A stretch of 50,825 nt of DNA from Chloroflexota bacterium (lineage in GTDB: Bacteria; Chloroflexota; Dehalococcoidia; Bin125): the NCBI GenBank assembly GCA_009838735.1, contig VXQZ01000033.1, positions 1 to 50,825 of the forward strand, given 5' to 3'. Below the pieces are notes generated by a model, which was given only the letters and a program-made list of their open reading frames with translations, was not told where the DNA came from and made no database searches. A program made the translations under genes and the position numbers. Shown here in pieces: positions 1 through 9,170 of this stretch. Numbering within the stretch: position 1 is the first letter of the stretch; each line of letters begins with the position of its first letter.

Positions 1-82
1 TTTTTTACACCCACCCCCCCGCCAACCTCACCCTATCCCCTGCTCGGGGGCTCGGATATGTTTATACCCCACATTACCCCAG

Positions 83-101
83 GCGCCCCGCGCCGGGGCG
101 C
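83..101 (-). terminator. GC-rich hairpin after the flavin oxidoreductase gene
   Basis: A perfect 8-bp stem with a 3-nt loop lies about 30 bases beyond the stop codon of the minus-strand gene that ends at 133. No T-run follows it on that strand, so it is at best an imperfect terminator or an mRNA-stabilising hairpin. The remaining 1-132 sequence is C-rich on the plus strand and I see no gene in it. Confidence 0.3.
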
Positions 102-132
102 GGGTCTCTGCTGGTTGAACCGGGGGGCGGGG

Positions 133-1428
133 TTAGTCGCCGGACATTGGGGCTCCGGTCTGGGTGTCGACTTCGAAGGCTCCCTTGAGGTCGAGATCCT
201 TGCCCATCTCTCGGACGGCGGGGATGACTTCCTCGCCGAAGAGGCGGAGGGAGCGCATGGCGTCCTCGTGGTTCATCGCGCCGTCGCCGTCCCAGAAGAA
301 GATGTTGCCGGGGCGCAGCTCTTCGAGGACGTGGCGGATCTTGGGGATGACCGTGTCGGGCGTGCCCGTGATGATCGAGTACTTGTTGACCTGTTCCTCG
401 TAGGTGCCGAAGGCGTCGGCGTCGACCTTGTCCTGCTCGGCTTCCTGCTCGGCGAGGGCGGCGTCGCGTTCGGCCTGACGGCCGCGGGCGGCGGCAGCGA
501 AGGTGCTGACGGTGGGCAGGAGCTGGGTTCGCGAGGTCAAACCGGGCAGGTTCTGCAGGTTGCTGCGGACGGTGCCCTGGTTGCCTTCGAGGAAGGGGTT
601 GGCCGGGCCGGAGATGTACTTGCGGCCGGCTTCCTCGGCCAACTCTTCGGTCTCGTCGACGTGGACCTTGAAGAGGTAGCCGTGGTGCTCGGTCGAGGCC
701 TCGTAGCCGTTCTCCTGCGCGACCTCGTCGTAGTACTGGAACGACTGCTTGGTCGGCTCGATCTCGGTGGCGAGCATGACGTAGGGATAGCGATGCTCGG
801 CGCACCACTTGACCGTGTTCCGCGACATCACGCCGGGAATCCAGATCTGGGGGTGCGGTTCCTGGTAGGGGCGGGCCCAGGGGTTGACGTAGCGGTACTG
901 GTAGTGCTCGCCTTCCCAGCGGAAGGGACCCGGGGTTGACCAGGCCTTGACGACGAAGTCGTGGGCTTCCTGGAAGCGCTCCCAGTTGAAAGGCGCCTGC
1001 GAGTTGTGGGCGACCGATTCGCGGCCGGTGCCGCGGACCCAGCCAGTGACCAGGCGGCCGCGGGAGATCATGTCGATCTCGGCCAGTTCCTCGGCGAGCC
1101 ACAGAGGGTCTTCCCAGATCGGGAGGACGTTGCCGAGCAGCACGATCTTGGCGCGCTTGGTGATCCGGGCGAGGATGGCGGCCTCGACGTTCATCACGCC
1201 GCCCATGCAGAACGGGGTGGAGTGGTGCTCGTTGAGCATCAGTCCGTCGAAGCCCATCTCCTCGGCGTAGACCTTCTCGTCGAGGTAGCGGTTGTAGAGC
1301 TCGGCGCCGATGCGGGGGTCGTAGTCCCCGTTGGTCATGCCGAGGTCTTCGATTTCACGCCCGGTCGCTCCGACCCAGCCCGATTCGAAGTCCTGATAGG
1401 GACGTTCGGTGAAGTAGCCAATGAACAT
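133..1428 (-). CDS. LLM-class (luciferase-like) flavin-dependent oxidoreductase
   Basis: The 431-residue protein looks like a bacterial luciferase-like TIM-barrel flavin enzyme, which uses reduced FMN or F420 to oxidise small organic substrates in the cytoplasm. It begins MFIGYFTERPYQ and has the family's early EHH motif (GLMLNEHHSTPF), then a segment typical of the barrel core (LLGNVLPIWEDPLWLAEE) and a DMISRGRL-type motif followed by GWVRGTGRE. It is longer than the usual 330-380 residues, mainly through an alanine- and glutamate-rich insert near residues 310-345. The ATG at 1428 has an AGGAA Shine-Dalgarno about 8 nt upstream. The next minus-strand gene upstream is an alpha/beta-hydrolase-fold protein about 100 bp away, so the two may be co-transcribed and act on one catabolic substrate. 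The substrate cannot be read from sequence. Confidence 0.88.
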   Translation of the reverse strand: MFIGYFTERPYQDFESGWVGATGREIEDLGMTNGDYDPRIGAELYNRYLDEKVYAEEMGFDGLMLNEHHSTPFCMGGVMNVEAAILARITKRAKIVLLGNVLPIWEDPLWLAEELAEIDMISRGRLVTGWVRGTGRESVAHNSQAPFNWERFQEAHDFVVKAWSTPGPFRWEGEHYQYRYVNPWARPYQEPHPQIWIPGVMSRNTVKWCAEHRYPYVMLATEIEPTKQSFQYYDEVAQENGYEASTEHHGYLFKVHVDETEELAEEAGRKYISGPANPFLEGNQGTVRSNLQNLPGLTSRTQLLPTVSTFAAAARGRQAERDAALAEQEAEQDKVDADAFGTYEEQVNKYSIITGTPDTVIPKIRHVLEELRPGNIFFWDGDGAMNHEDAMRSLRLFGEEVIPAVREMGKDLDLKGAFEVDTQTGAPMSGD

Positions 1429-1525
1429 GGTTGCGGTTCCTGTTCCTCCGGCTCAGCGATTGGGTGCTTGAGCCGGTTGTACGTTCCTCAAAATGATACG
1501 TGATCTCGCACGAATCGCCGGAGGC

Positions 1526-2320
1526 CTAGAGCCCTGCGATGAACGAGCTGACGGCGTCGGCGGCGGCCTGCGGATTCTCCAGCTCGACCAGGTGTCCGAG
1601 TCCGTCGAGGACCTGAATCTGGCTATTGGGCAGGCTCGCGTTGTAGACCTCGGCGACGCCGAGCGGTACGACGCGGTCGTTCTCGCCCCAGAGGAGCAAG
1701 GTCGGCGTTTCGACCTCGGAGAGGAGATGCGGCAGCTGGCGGTTGAACATCCAGGGCTTCCAGGTGAGGCGCGCGGTCATTTCGCGGGAGAAGTCCCAGA
1801 GTTCCTTGAGTTCGGGCGCGGCTTCGTCGCCGAAGACTTCGGCGTAGGCCTCGTCGGAGGAGAAGCCGAGCTTCACGTACTCTTCGAACTCGTAGAAGAT
1901 GACGTCGGCGATTTCGCCTTCCTCGGGCTGGACGCCGGCGGCGCCGACGAGGATCAGGCTGTCGAGTCCGTGCAGGTGCATGGACGCGAGCTCGGCTGCG
2001 ACCCAGCCGCCGAAGCCGAGTCCGAGCAGGTGGGCGTCGGTGTCGATGCCCATCTTGTGGATCGCGCTGTGCAGCAAGATGGCGATGTCGCGGGGGTGTC
2101 GGGCCCAGGTGGGACGTTCCGACTGGCCGTATCCGGGCATGTCGAGGACGGTGACGGTGTGGTTCTCGGCGAGGTGGTCGTAGAAGGGAATCCAGCCGGG
2201 CGAACCGGTGGAATGGTGGAGCACCACGATGTTCGGTCCGCTGCCATCCTGCAGCGCGTTGACCTTGAGTCCGGAGACCTCGGCTGCGATCTGGGTGTGT
2301 GTTTCGGCTTGTGTCGTCAT
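1526..2320 (-). CDS. alpha/beta-hydrolase-fold protein lacking the nucleophile
   Basis: The 264-residue protein has the alpha/beta hydrolase fold. An N-terminal strand and oxyanion region (VVLHHSTGSPGW, residues 32-43) is followed by VLDMPGYGQSERP (58-70), a nucleophile-elbow region (95-110), the acid-bearing segment LLLWGENDRVVPL (D215) and the C-terminal histidine segment GLGHLVELENP (H243). The elbow reads G-L-G-F-G, so glycine 102 sits where the catalytic serine of GxSxG is expected. The acid and histidine are kept. It may be a non-catalytic or cofactor-independent member of the fold, or a lyase/oxygenase-like relative that does not use a serine ester intermediate. It starts with ATG at 2320, upstream of and in the same direction as the flavin oxidoreductase. 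It is divergent from the FtsX permease pair. Confidence 0.8.
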   Translation of the reverse strand: MTTQAETHTQIAAEVSGLKVNALQDGSGPNIVVLHHSTGSPGWIPFYDHLAENHTVTVLDMPGYGQSERPTWARHPRDIAILLHSAIHKMGIDTDAHLLGLGFGGWVAAELASMHLHGLDSLILVGAAGVQPEEGEIADVIFYEFEEYVKLGFSSDEAYAEVFGDEAAPELKELWDFSREMTARLTWKPWMFNRQLPHLLSEVETPTLLLWGENDRVVPLGVAEVYNASLPNSQIQVLDGLGHLVELENPQAAADAVSSFIAGL

Positions 2321-2497
2321 ACACGTGCTCCTGAGGGTGATGCCTTCGACGTTGAGTCAGCTTGGACAGTGCAGGCCGGTTCGGGCGAGTTCCGGGCCGT
2401 CGTGCCGGCGGCGCAACTAGTTCGCCATAGGCTAAAGGCCGATTGCAGCAGGGGCAACCAGAGTAGTGACGACCCCAGAGCGCGACTGACAACAGGC

Positions 2498-2529
2498 GAG
2501 CGACCGGCAGTCGGGGAGCGACCGACAGT
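2498..2529. repeat. 14-bp direct repeat upstream of the FtsX permease pair
   Basis: GAGCGACCGGCAGT at 2498-2511 recurs at 2516-2529 with one mismatch and an 18-bp period. It lies 27-58 bp before the permease start codon, in the 235-bp divergent gap between the hydrolase-fold gene and the permeases. It could be a regulator site, but no known motif is recognised. Confidence 0.35.
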
Positions 2530-2555
2530 ACGTGCGGTCGTAGGATTGCAACATC

Positions 2556-5500
2556 ATGCTCGGACTCTTCCGTCTGCTGCGACTCGCCGCGCTGCGCGAA
2601 TTGCGCGGCGGTTGGATGTTGATGATCGGGGCGGCTTCGCTGCTGGTCATCGCGGCGGCGCTGGTGGCGTTGCCGCTGGTGTTTCGGGCGGCGTCGGCTG
2701 ATCTGGCGCTGCGTGAGCTGATTGAGCAGTCACCTCGCGGGACTGGTTTCGCCGATCACGCGCGGGCATTTCGTCCTGCTGAGATCGAGGACTTTGCTCA
2801 GGTCGCAGAGGATGCGGAACTGATTCGCGAGCGACATCTGAGGCGGTTTGATGGACTGCTTGGCGATACGCGGCGGATCATGGAGACGCCTCGCAGCTTT
2901 GCGAGGTTTACTCGCCTGGACAACGAGATCAACGAGTCGCTGCTTGCGTACTTGATGTCGTTCGACGGGCTTTCAGAACACAGCCGTCTGGTCCGAGGTG
3001 AATGGGCTCGTGGGGTGAATGAGGCGGTGATCGGGTCGGAGTTGGCGTCGGATTTGAGCCTTGATGTGGGAAGCGAGGTCGTGTTTGCCGAGGATCGACG
3101 GTTTGTGGTCACCGGCATCATCGAGCCAACTGCCGCGGATCCCTCACAGGTTCTGACATTTCACTACACGAATGTGTGGTTCGATCTGCAGGTCAACATC
3201 ACGCAAGGCGGCGCCGAGGAGCCGTATTTCGGTCTGTTTGTGAATCAGGCTGCGCTCGAGCGGTTTGGTTCGGCGGTGACGCACCGGATGCGCACCGAGC
3301 TGATGACGGGCGCGTTGAACTCTGACCAGGTTGACGATGCGATCGAGGCCCTGAGCGCATGGCAGCAACAGTCGAGGCGACTAGAGAGCGGATCGGCGGG
3401 CACGCTGTTGCTGAGTGCTCTGGAATCGTTCTCCCGCCAGGCGCAGTTCTCGGCCAGTCAATCGCTGCTGGCCGGTCTGCAGATCGCTGCGGTTGCGATG
3501 TTCGGGGTGGCCCTGGTTGGGCGCGTGATGGCGCAGCGGACGCGGGTTGATCGGGAACGACTGGCCGCGCGGGGAGCTCGCCCGTGGCAGCAGGCGGGCG
3601 CGCAGGCGGTCCTGGGGGCGATCGCGGCTGTGCCGGCGGCATTGCTGGGGGCGCCGTTGGCGGCGTTTGCGCTGAGTCACGCCGGGCGGTTGGAAGCGGT
3701 GGCGCGGGTGTCGGGCGGGGAGCCGTTCGACACGCGTCTGACCTGGGAGGCCTGGGCGCTGGCGGTCGGCGGCGCATTGATTGCCTGGATCGCCTTCGCC
3801 ACGCCGGCCTGGTTCGACGCTCGCAAGCGTGAGAATCAGCGCGTTGCGGCCGGGCGTCCGCAGCGGCAATCGCTGTTCCAGCGGGCCTGGCTCGACGTGG
3901 CGTTGCTGGCGCTGGCGGCGGTGCTGTTCTTCCAGTTCGAGAGCGAGGCTTCGGGCGGGGCGCTGGCGGCGTTCGAGTCGGGCGGGATGAATCCGGTGCT
4001 GATGCTCAGTCCCGGCCTGCTGTTGCTCGGCTCGGCGCTGACGATCATGCGTGTGGCGCCGCGGGTCTGGGGGCTGGCGGCGGCGGCGCTGTCGAGAGCG
4101 CCGATCGCGTCATGGCTCTACCTGGGAGTGCTGAATGTCGCACGAAACCCGACGGGGCCGATGCTGCTCACGGCGCTGGTCGCGTTTGTCACGGCTGTGG
4201 GGCTGATCTCAGCCACGTATGCGTCGACGATTCGCACGGTGGAGCGTTCACGAATTGAATATGAGGTCGGCTCGGACGTCCGGGGCGTGTCGATTGGCGG
4301 GAACCTGGCGACTTCCACCATCCGTCGGGTGACAGAGCCGCTGGACCGACGCGATGGCATCCAGGCGGGTGCGGTGTACCGGGGAATCGGTTCGATCGGC
4401 GGCGACCGGGAGGGCAGCCGGGTCGTGGTGCTGGGGCTGGAGACAGGACGGCTGACCGAGACGGTGGCGCTTGACGACGATCTGCTGGGTGCGTCCTCCG
4501 ATGCGCTGCTGGCCGCGATCGCTCGGGAGCCGGGCCGGATCGGACAGGCATTGCCGGAAGGCGCGGAGGCGCTGACGATCGGCGTGCGCAGCGATCCGGG
4601 CAACAGCAATCTCGAACTGGCGGCGCGGGTGCTCGACGGAAACGGTCAGGTACACATGCGCCAGTTTCGGACTAACACTGCGTCGGCTGTCGGAGGGGAG
4701 ATGCAGACGATGCGCGCGCCGCTGGGCGGGTTGACTCAACCGCTGAGGATTGCGGCGATCATCATGAGGCCACATGCGCGGGTGGTTCGGGCGCCCACCG
4801 GGACCCTGCACATGCGGGACTTGCGGGCGCTGGTTGGAGAGGAATCGATAGCGGTGGAGTCGTTCGAGTCTGCCGGACCCTGGTTGTCGGCGTCGGGCGG
4901 AGCGGGAGAGGACCGGATTGAGTTCAGGGGCGGCGAGCTGCGATATCACTGGTCACAGATGGCGGCCAGCGACGAGCGGATCATTGTTCGCGAATCACCC
5001 AACCTCCCGGTCAACGCGGCGATGGACCGGACATCGATGGAGACTGCCGATCTGAAGGTGGGTGACATCGTTCCGATCGAGCTGAACAATGCCAGCATTC
5101 CGGTGCGGATTGCCGCTTCGGTCGATTACTTTCCCACGCTCAATCCGGCCCAAGGCGGGTTCTTGATCGCCGATGTGCTGGCCTTGCGCAGCGCTGCGTT
5201 GTTGGCGGCGGTTCAGGCGGTGTTGCCGATCACCGAAGTCTGGGCCTCGACTGAGACGAACGCCGGCCGATTAATCACGAACGATTTGCTCGACGATGTG
5301 TATCTGGCCAGCACGGTGCTGGACGCCGAGGAGCGAATCGTGCTGGCGGAGGAGGATCCGTTCCGCTCGGGCGGGGCGGCAGCGCTCTTCGTGGTTGGAT
5401 TTATTGGCTTGCTGGTGGTCGGGTCTGCCGCGCTGATCTTTACGTTGGCGGCTGCCGGTGGAGAGCGCGCCCGTGAGTTTGCGCTGATGCGCACGATCGG

Positions 5501-5798
5501 CGCGGGACGGAGCGGGCTGACGGGGCAGGCCGCGGTGGAAGTTGGGCTGGTGCTCGCGGCCGGGGTTGCCCTGGGATTCGGGTTGGGCCGGGCAATCGTG
5601 GGCGCTCTGCTGGCGTTTCTCGACGTCACGGCCGAGGGCATCGCGGCAGCGCCGCCGACCGTGCTCTCGGTCGATTGGGTGCTAGCCGGCATCGGGGTCG
5701 GTGTGATCGTGACATGCGCGATCGTCGGGACGACGGTGATCTCGCGCTGGGCGACCGGGCAGGAAGCGGCGCCGCTGCTGCGTGAGGGCGCCGACTGA
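2556..5798 (+). CDS. large FtsX-like ABC permease, first of a coupled pair
   Basis: This 1080-residue membrane protein has the MacB/LolC/FtsX-type layout. There is an N-terminal transmembrane segment (about residues 20-45) and a long extracytoplasmic domain (about 46-295). A first FtsX helical block (about 300-425) carries the cytoplasmic motif ERLAARGARPWQQ, and more helices lie between about 445 and 560. A second extracytoplasmic domain follows, and the C-terminal FtsX block (about 945-1060) carries FALMRTIGAGRSG. Such proteins transmit ATP hydrolysis mechanically to export or extract lipids, lipoproteins or peptides. No ATPase of the LolD/MacB type is encoded next to it. The ATG at 2556 has an AGGA about 10 nt upstream. 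Its TGA overlaps the ATG of the next permease (TGATG), so the two are translationally coupled and probably form a heterodimer. Confidence 0.85.
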   Translation: MLGLFRLLRLAALRELRGGWMLMIGAASLLVIAAALVALPLVFRAASADLALRELIEQSPRGTGFADHARAFRPAEIEDFAQVAEDAELIRERHLRRFDGLLGDTRRIMETPRSFARFTRLDNEINESLLAYLMSFDGLSEHSRLVRGEWARGVNEAVIGSELASDLSLDVGSEVVFAEDRRFVVTGIIEPTAADPSQVLTFHYTNVWFDLQVNITQGGAEEPYFGLFVNQAALERFGSAVTHRMRTELMTGALNSDQVDDAIEALSAWQQQSRRLESGSAGTLLLSALESFSRQAQFSASQSLLAGLQIAAVAMFGVALVGRVMAQRTRVDRERLAARGARPWQQAGAQAVLGAIAAVPAALLGAPLAAFALSHAGRLEAVARVSGGEPFDTRLTWEAWALAVGGALIAWIAFATPAWFDARKRENQRVAAGRPQRQSLFQRAWLDVALLALAAVLFFQFESEASGGALAAFESGGMNPVLMLSPGLLLLGSALTIMRVAPRVWGLAAAALSRAPIASWLYLGVLNVARNPTGPMLLTALVAFVTAVGLISATYASTIRTVERSRIEYEVGSDVRGVSIGGNLATSTIRRVTEPLDRRDGIQAGAVYRGIGSIGGDREGSRVVVLGLETGRLTETVALDDDLLGASSDALLAAIAREPGRIGQALPEGAEALTIGVRSDPGNSNLELAARVLDGNGQVHMRQFRTNTASAVGGEMQTMRAPLGGLTQPLRIAAIIMRPHARVVRAPTGTLHMRDLRALVGEESIAVESFESAGPWLSASGGAGEDRIEFRGGELRYHWSQMAASDERIIVRESPNLPVNAAMDRTSMETADLKVGDIVPIELNNASIPVRIAASVDYFPTLNPAQGGFLIADVLALRSAALLAAVQAVLPITEVWASTETNAGRLITNDLLDDVYLASTVLDAEERIVLAEEDPFRSGGAAALFVVGFIGLLVVGSAALIFTLAAAGGERAREFALMRTIGAGRSGLTGQAAVEVGLVLAAGVALGFGLGRAIVGALLAFLDVTAEGIAAAPPTVLSVDWVLAGIGVGVIVTCAIVGTTVISRWATGQEAAPLLREGAD

Positions 5799-8700
5799 TG
5801 GCGCAACGGCAACCAACTTCGCGCGGGGAGACCGCTCGGGAGCTCGGGCTGCTCGCAATTCGGCGGATCACTTCTGCGCCTCGACTCTCGGCCGTGTTGC
5901 TGATCGGCGCGCTGCTCGCCGTCGGCCTGGCCAGCAGTGCCCCGGTGTTCATCGAGGCGGTGCGCGATCTCGGGCTGCGACAAACGCTGGCCGACAGCGA
6001 TCCGGCTTCCCTGGACCTGCGCTTTGTCCAGACGAAGGTGACCGCCGATGCGGAATCCGTCGAGTCAGTGGAGTCGCTGATCCGCGATGAGGCGGTCAGC
6101 GCGGCCGAGTCGCTGCTGGTCGGCCGGATGACGGCGATCAGGACCGGCGGCTACGTCCTGCGGACAGAGGATCAGGAGTTTGACCCGCCAGATGCTGACC
6201 ATGCGACGTTCCTCGCTCAGAGCGATATGGAGGAGACGTCGGAGGTTGTGGAGGGGCGATCGCCGGCGCCGGCCGATGGATTGCTCGAGGTTGCGGTTGA
6301 AGCGGCGCAGGCACGGTCGTTCGGCCTGACCGTCGGCGACGAGTTGCTGGCGCAGCCGTTCTGGCTGGGTCTGGAGCACGAAACGCGGGTGCGGGTGGTG
6401 GGTCTGCTGCAGCCGAGCAGCGAGGTCAGGCGCTGGTCAACCCTTGACCCGGTATACATGCCGATTGCCGCACTCAACACGGAGCTACGCTTCTGGACCA
6501 CGCGCGACGGCATCCTCGGCATCCTCGCCGATCAATCGCCAACGCTGCGCCTGACGCTGTTGCAGCGGTTTCGCACCGATCTGACAGGAGCGTCAGCCGC
6601 TGACGCGTCGGCTGCGGCCGACTCGCTGGAACGGATGACCCGCCGGATCGCGCAGTCGATAGACGGCGTGCAGCAGGAAACGGAGCTGGTCGACACACTG
6701 GTCGGTTTCAGCCGGCGCTTCCAGTTCGCGCAGTCAACCTTGTTGATGATCGTGCTCCAGCTGGTTGGGGCCGTGCTCGTCTATGCGGTGGTGGCGGCGG
6801 CGATGCTGGCCGAACAGCGGACCGAGGACACGGCCTGGCTCCGTTCCCGCGGAGCCCGTCAACGTGACGTGGCCATGCTGCACATCGTCGAGGCGGCGAT
6901 CCTGACTGCTCCTGCGGTCGCGTTTGGTCCGCTGATTGGGATGGGGCTGGTCAGTCTGCTGGGGTTCGTGCCGCCATTCGACGAGACGTTGGCGGCGACG
7001 GGCGCCGGACCATTCCTGCCGGTGTCGTTGCCGCTGGAATCCTGGTACCTGGCAATCGGAGCCGGCGCGCTCGCGCTGCTGGCACAGGCCGTTCCGACCT
7101 ACCGGGCAACTCGTCAGACGATGGTGACCACTCGACGCGAGCGGGGGCGTCCACCTTCGTCATGGACCCAGCGCGCGCTGATCGACGCGGCGGTCGCCGC
7201 GCTCGGCGCCCTGCTGATCTTTGAGTTGCAGTGGGCCGGAGACCCGATCGAGACGCCGCTGGTCGGTGAAACACGGTTCGACTGGCTCGCGGTGGCGACG
7301 CCAACAGTGCTGCTCTTCGTCGTTGGACTGATCGTGCTGCGGTTGTTCCCGCCGCTCATGAGATTGCTGGCCCGGTTCGCATCGCCGTGGCGATCGCTCA
7401 CCCTCTTACTGGGCACCTGGTACCTGGGGCGGACACCCACGCACTATGCGAGAACGGTGTTGCTGCTGACCATTGCCGGCGCGCTGGCTGTGTTCGCCGC
7501 CTCGTTCCGGACCACCCTGGACACGTCGTACGACGATCGCGCGCTGCACGCCGTCGGCGCCTCGGTGCGTCTGACGGAGCCGTTCTCGGAGGCGATTCCG
7601 TACGAGGAGATCGAGCGCGAGAGCGGTGGATCGGCGGCGCAGATCAAACGGATTGTGGGCGCGTTCGACGGTGACGAGGATTCCGGCCGGCTGCAGATCG
7701 CCGCGTTGGACTCTGAAGTAGTCGCCGATCAGCTGGCGGACCGGCAGATCAGTTGGACGCTGCCACCATCGGACTTGAGAGAAATCGCGGTGCCCCTCAA
7801 CGAGGTCCAGGGAACGTTGATCGACGACATCGGCGGCCGTCTGGAGTTGGATCTCGCAGTGGTGCGGTTGGAACAGGAGACGGCGATCGGGATCAAGGTG
7901 CTGGACGCGGTCGGACGCTATTGGTGGTACACGATCGACACGCTCAGTCCCGAGCAGGTGAACGAGGAAGCGGAGTGGATCACGATCTCCAGCCGATTGA
8001 CCGAGGAACCGGCCGCATATCTGCCACTGGAGGGGGCTCGAATCGTCCAGCGCCAGACCCGCTTCCGACCGGCCGTGTCTGAACGGCCCGTCGCACCAGT
8101 GACCCTGGTCTCGCTTGACCTGGCGCTGACACGCGCCGCCGGCGAGATCCTGCTCGGCAACCTGTCTTATGTCATGCGCGGGGAGCGGCAGCTGCTGGCC
8201 GACTTCAGCTCGGGACGCTGGGAAGCGACGCCGTTGGAGGTCGGCGAGGAGCCGCTCGATTTCTTCGCCGTCTCGGACGCTGGAGCACGCTACCGCTGGA
8301 ATGCGATCCCGTCTTCGCTGCGCGGCGTGCGCTACATCGCCGAACGTGCGCCGCTGCCGGCACTGTTCTCTGCCGAAGCGATACAACAGGGCCGGCTCAA
8401 CATCGGCGACACGGTCAGGCTGCGAATCGGTCCATCGCCGATGAAGTTCCTGATCAGCGGGCAGTTCGAGACGTTCCCCAGCTACGACCCGCAGCGCGAC
8501 GATCCGCTGGTGCTAATCGACCGCGCCGCATTTGTCGATCGGCTGTACGGCAGCGCGGCGGCCGGAGTCGCGCTGGCGGTGAGTGACGAACTCTGGGCGT
8601 CGGCGCCGCTCGAGCGCTGGGCGGATTTGCTGGTTGAGTACGACACCCCGCTCGAAGGTGACGGCATCGCCACAATCGACAGCGCCCGCGAGGAGCTGGC

Positions 8701-9145
8701 GGCCGACCCGCTGATCGTGGCCTCGTGGAACGGCGTGTTCATCGGCGCGCTGGCGGCGGTCGCGATCGCGTCGGCGTTCGGACTGGTGGTTCTGACGGCA
8801 GTGACGGCTCAGGCGCGAACCGTGGAGTTCGCTGTCTGCCAGAGCGTGGGAATGAGTATGCGCCAGATTCTCGGCCTGATTGCCCTGGAGCAACTGATTG
8901 TGATCGCGATTGGGTTGGGGGCTGGATTGATTGTCGGAACGCAGTCGGGGGCGATCCTGTTGGACTTCTTCGCGCTGACACCCGACGGGCGCGACGTCGT
9001 GCCGCCGCTGGCATTCATCGTCGACTGGCCGGTGGTAGGCATGCTATTCGGCGCATTGAGCGGGCTGTTCGCCCTCAACCTGGGCGCGTTCCTCTGGTTC
9101 CTGAGGCGGATCGAGTTACACGGAGCGCTGCGGCTGGCCGCATGA
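5798..9145 (+). CDS. large FtsX-like ABC permease, second of a coupled pair
   Basis: This 1115-residue protein shares the layout of the preceding permease. It has an N-terminal membrane anchor (about 32-55) and a large extracytoplasmic domain. A first FtsX block (about 315-430) contains TAWLRSRGARQRD, with further helices around 455-575. A long second extracytoplasmic region is followed by the C-terminal FtsX block (about 980-1110) containing EFAVCQSVGMSMRQILG. Its ATG shares a base with the upstream stop codon. The two proteins have clearly diverged in sequence, which fits a heterodimeric LolCE-like complex rather than a recent duplication. The matching ATP-binding subunit must lie outside this window. 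The gene converges on the DUF4389 gene with 25 bp between the stops. Confidence 0.85.
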   Translation: MAQRQPTSRGETARELGLLAIRRITSAPRLSAVLLIGALLAVGLASSAPVFIEAVRDLGLRQTLADSDPASLDLRFVQTKVTADAESVESVESLIRDEAVSAAESLLVGRMTAIRTGGYVLRTEDQEFDPPDADHATFLAQSDMEETSEVVEGRSPAPADGLLEVAVEAAQARSFGLTVGDELLAQPFWLGLEHETRVRVVGLLQPSSEVRRWSTLDPVYMPIAALNTELRFWTTRDGILGILADQSPTLRLTLLQRFRTDLTGASAADASAAADSLERMTRRIAQSIDGVQQETELVDTLVGFSRRFQFAQSTLLMIVLQLVGAVLVYAVVAAAMLAEQRTEDTAWLRSRGARQRDVAMLHIVEAAILTAPAVAFGPLIGMGLVSLLGFVPPFDETLAATGAGPFLPVSLPLESWYLAIGAGALALLAQAVPTYRATRQTMVTTRRERGRPPSSWTQRALIDAAVAALGALLIFELQWAGDPIETPLVGETRFDWLAVATPTVLLFVVGLIVLRLFPPLMRLLARFASPWRSLTLLLGTWYLGRTPTHYARTVLLLTIAGALAVFAASFRTTLDTSYDDRALHAVGASVRLTEPFSEAIPYEEIERESGGSAAQIKRIVGAFDGDEDSGRLQIAALDSEVVADQLADRQISWTLPPSDLREIAVPLNEVQGTLIDDIGGRLELDLAVVRLEQETAIGIKVLDAVGRYWWYTIDTLSPEQVNEEAEWITISSRLTEEPAAYLPLEGARIVQRQTRFRPAVSERPVAPVTLVSLDLALTRAAGEILLGNLSYVMRGERQLLADFSSGRWEATPLEVGEEPLDFFAVSDAGARYRWNAIPSSLRGVRYIAERAPLPALFSAEAIQQGRLNIGDTVRLRIGPSPMKFLISGQFETFPSYDPQRDDPLVLIDRAAFVDRLYGSAAAGVALAVSDELWASAPLERWADLLVEYDTPLEGDGIATIDSAREELAADPLIVASWNGVFIGALAAVAIASAFGLVVLTAVTAQARTVEFAVCQSVGMSMRQILGLIALEQLIVIAIGLGAGLIVGTQSGAILLDFFALTPDGRDVVPPLAFIVDWPVVGMLFGALSGLFALNLGAFLWFLRRIELHGALRLAA

Positions 9146-9170
9146 CTCGGACGCCTCTGGCGACGCCGCT

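Noticed and set aside
1493-2701. 402-residue ORF on the plus strand
   Set aside because: Antisense to the hydrolase-fold gene and overlapping the permease start; composition is low-complexity and it has no domain.
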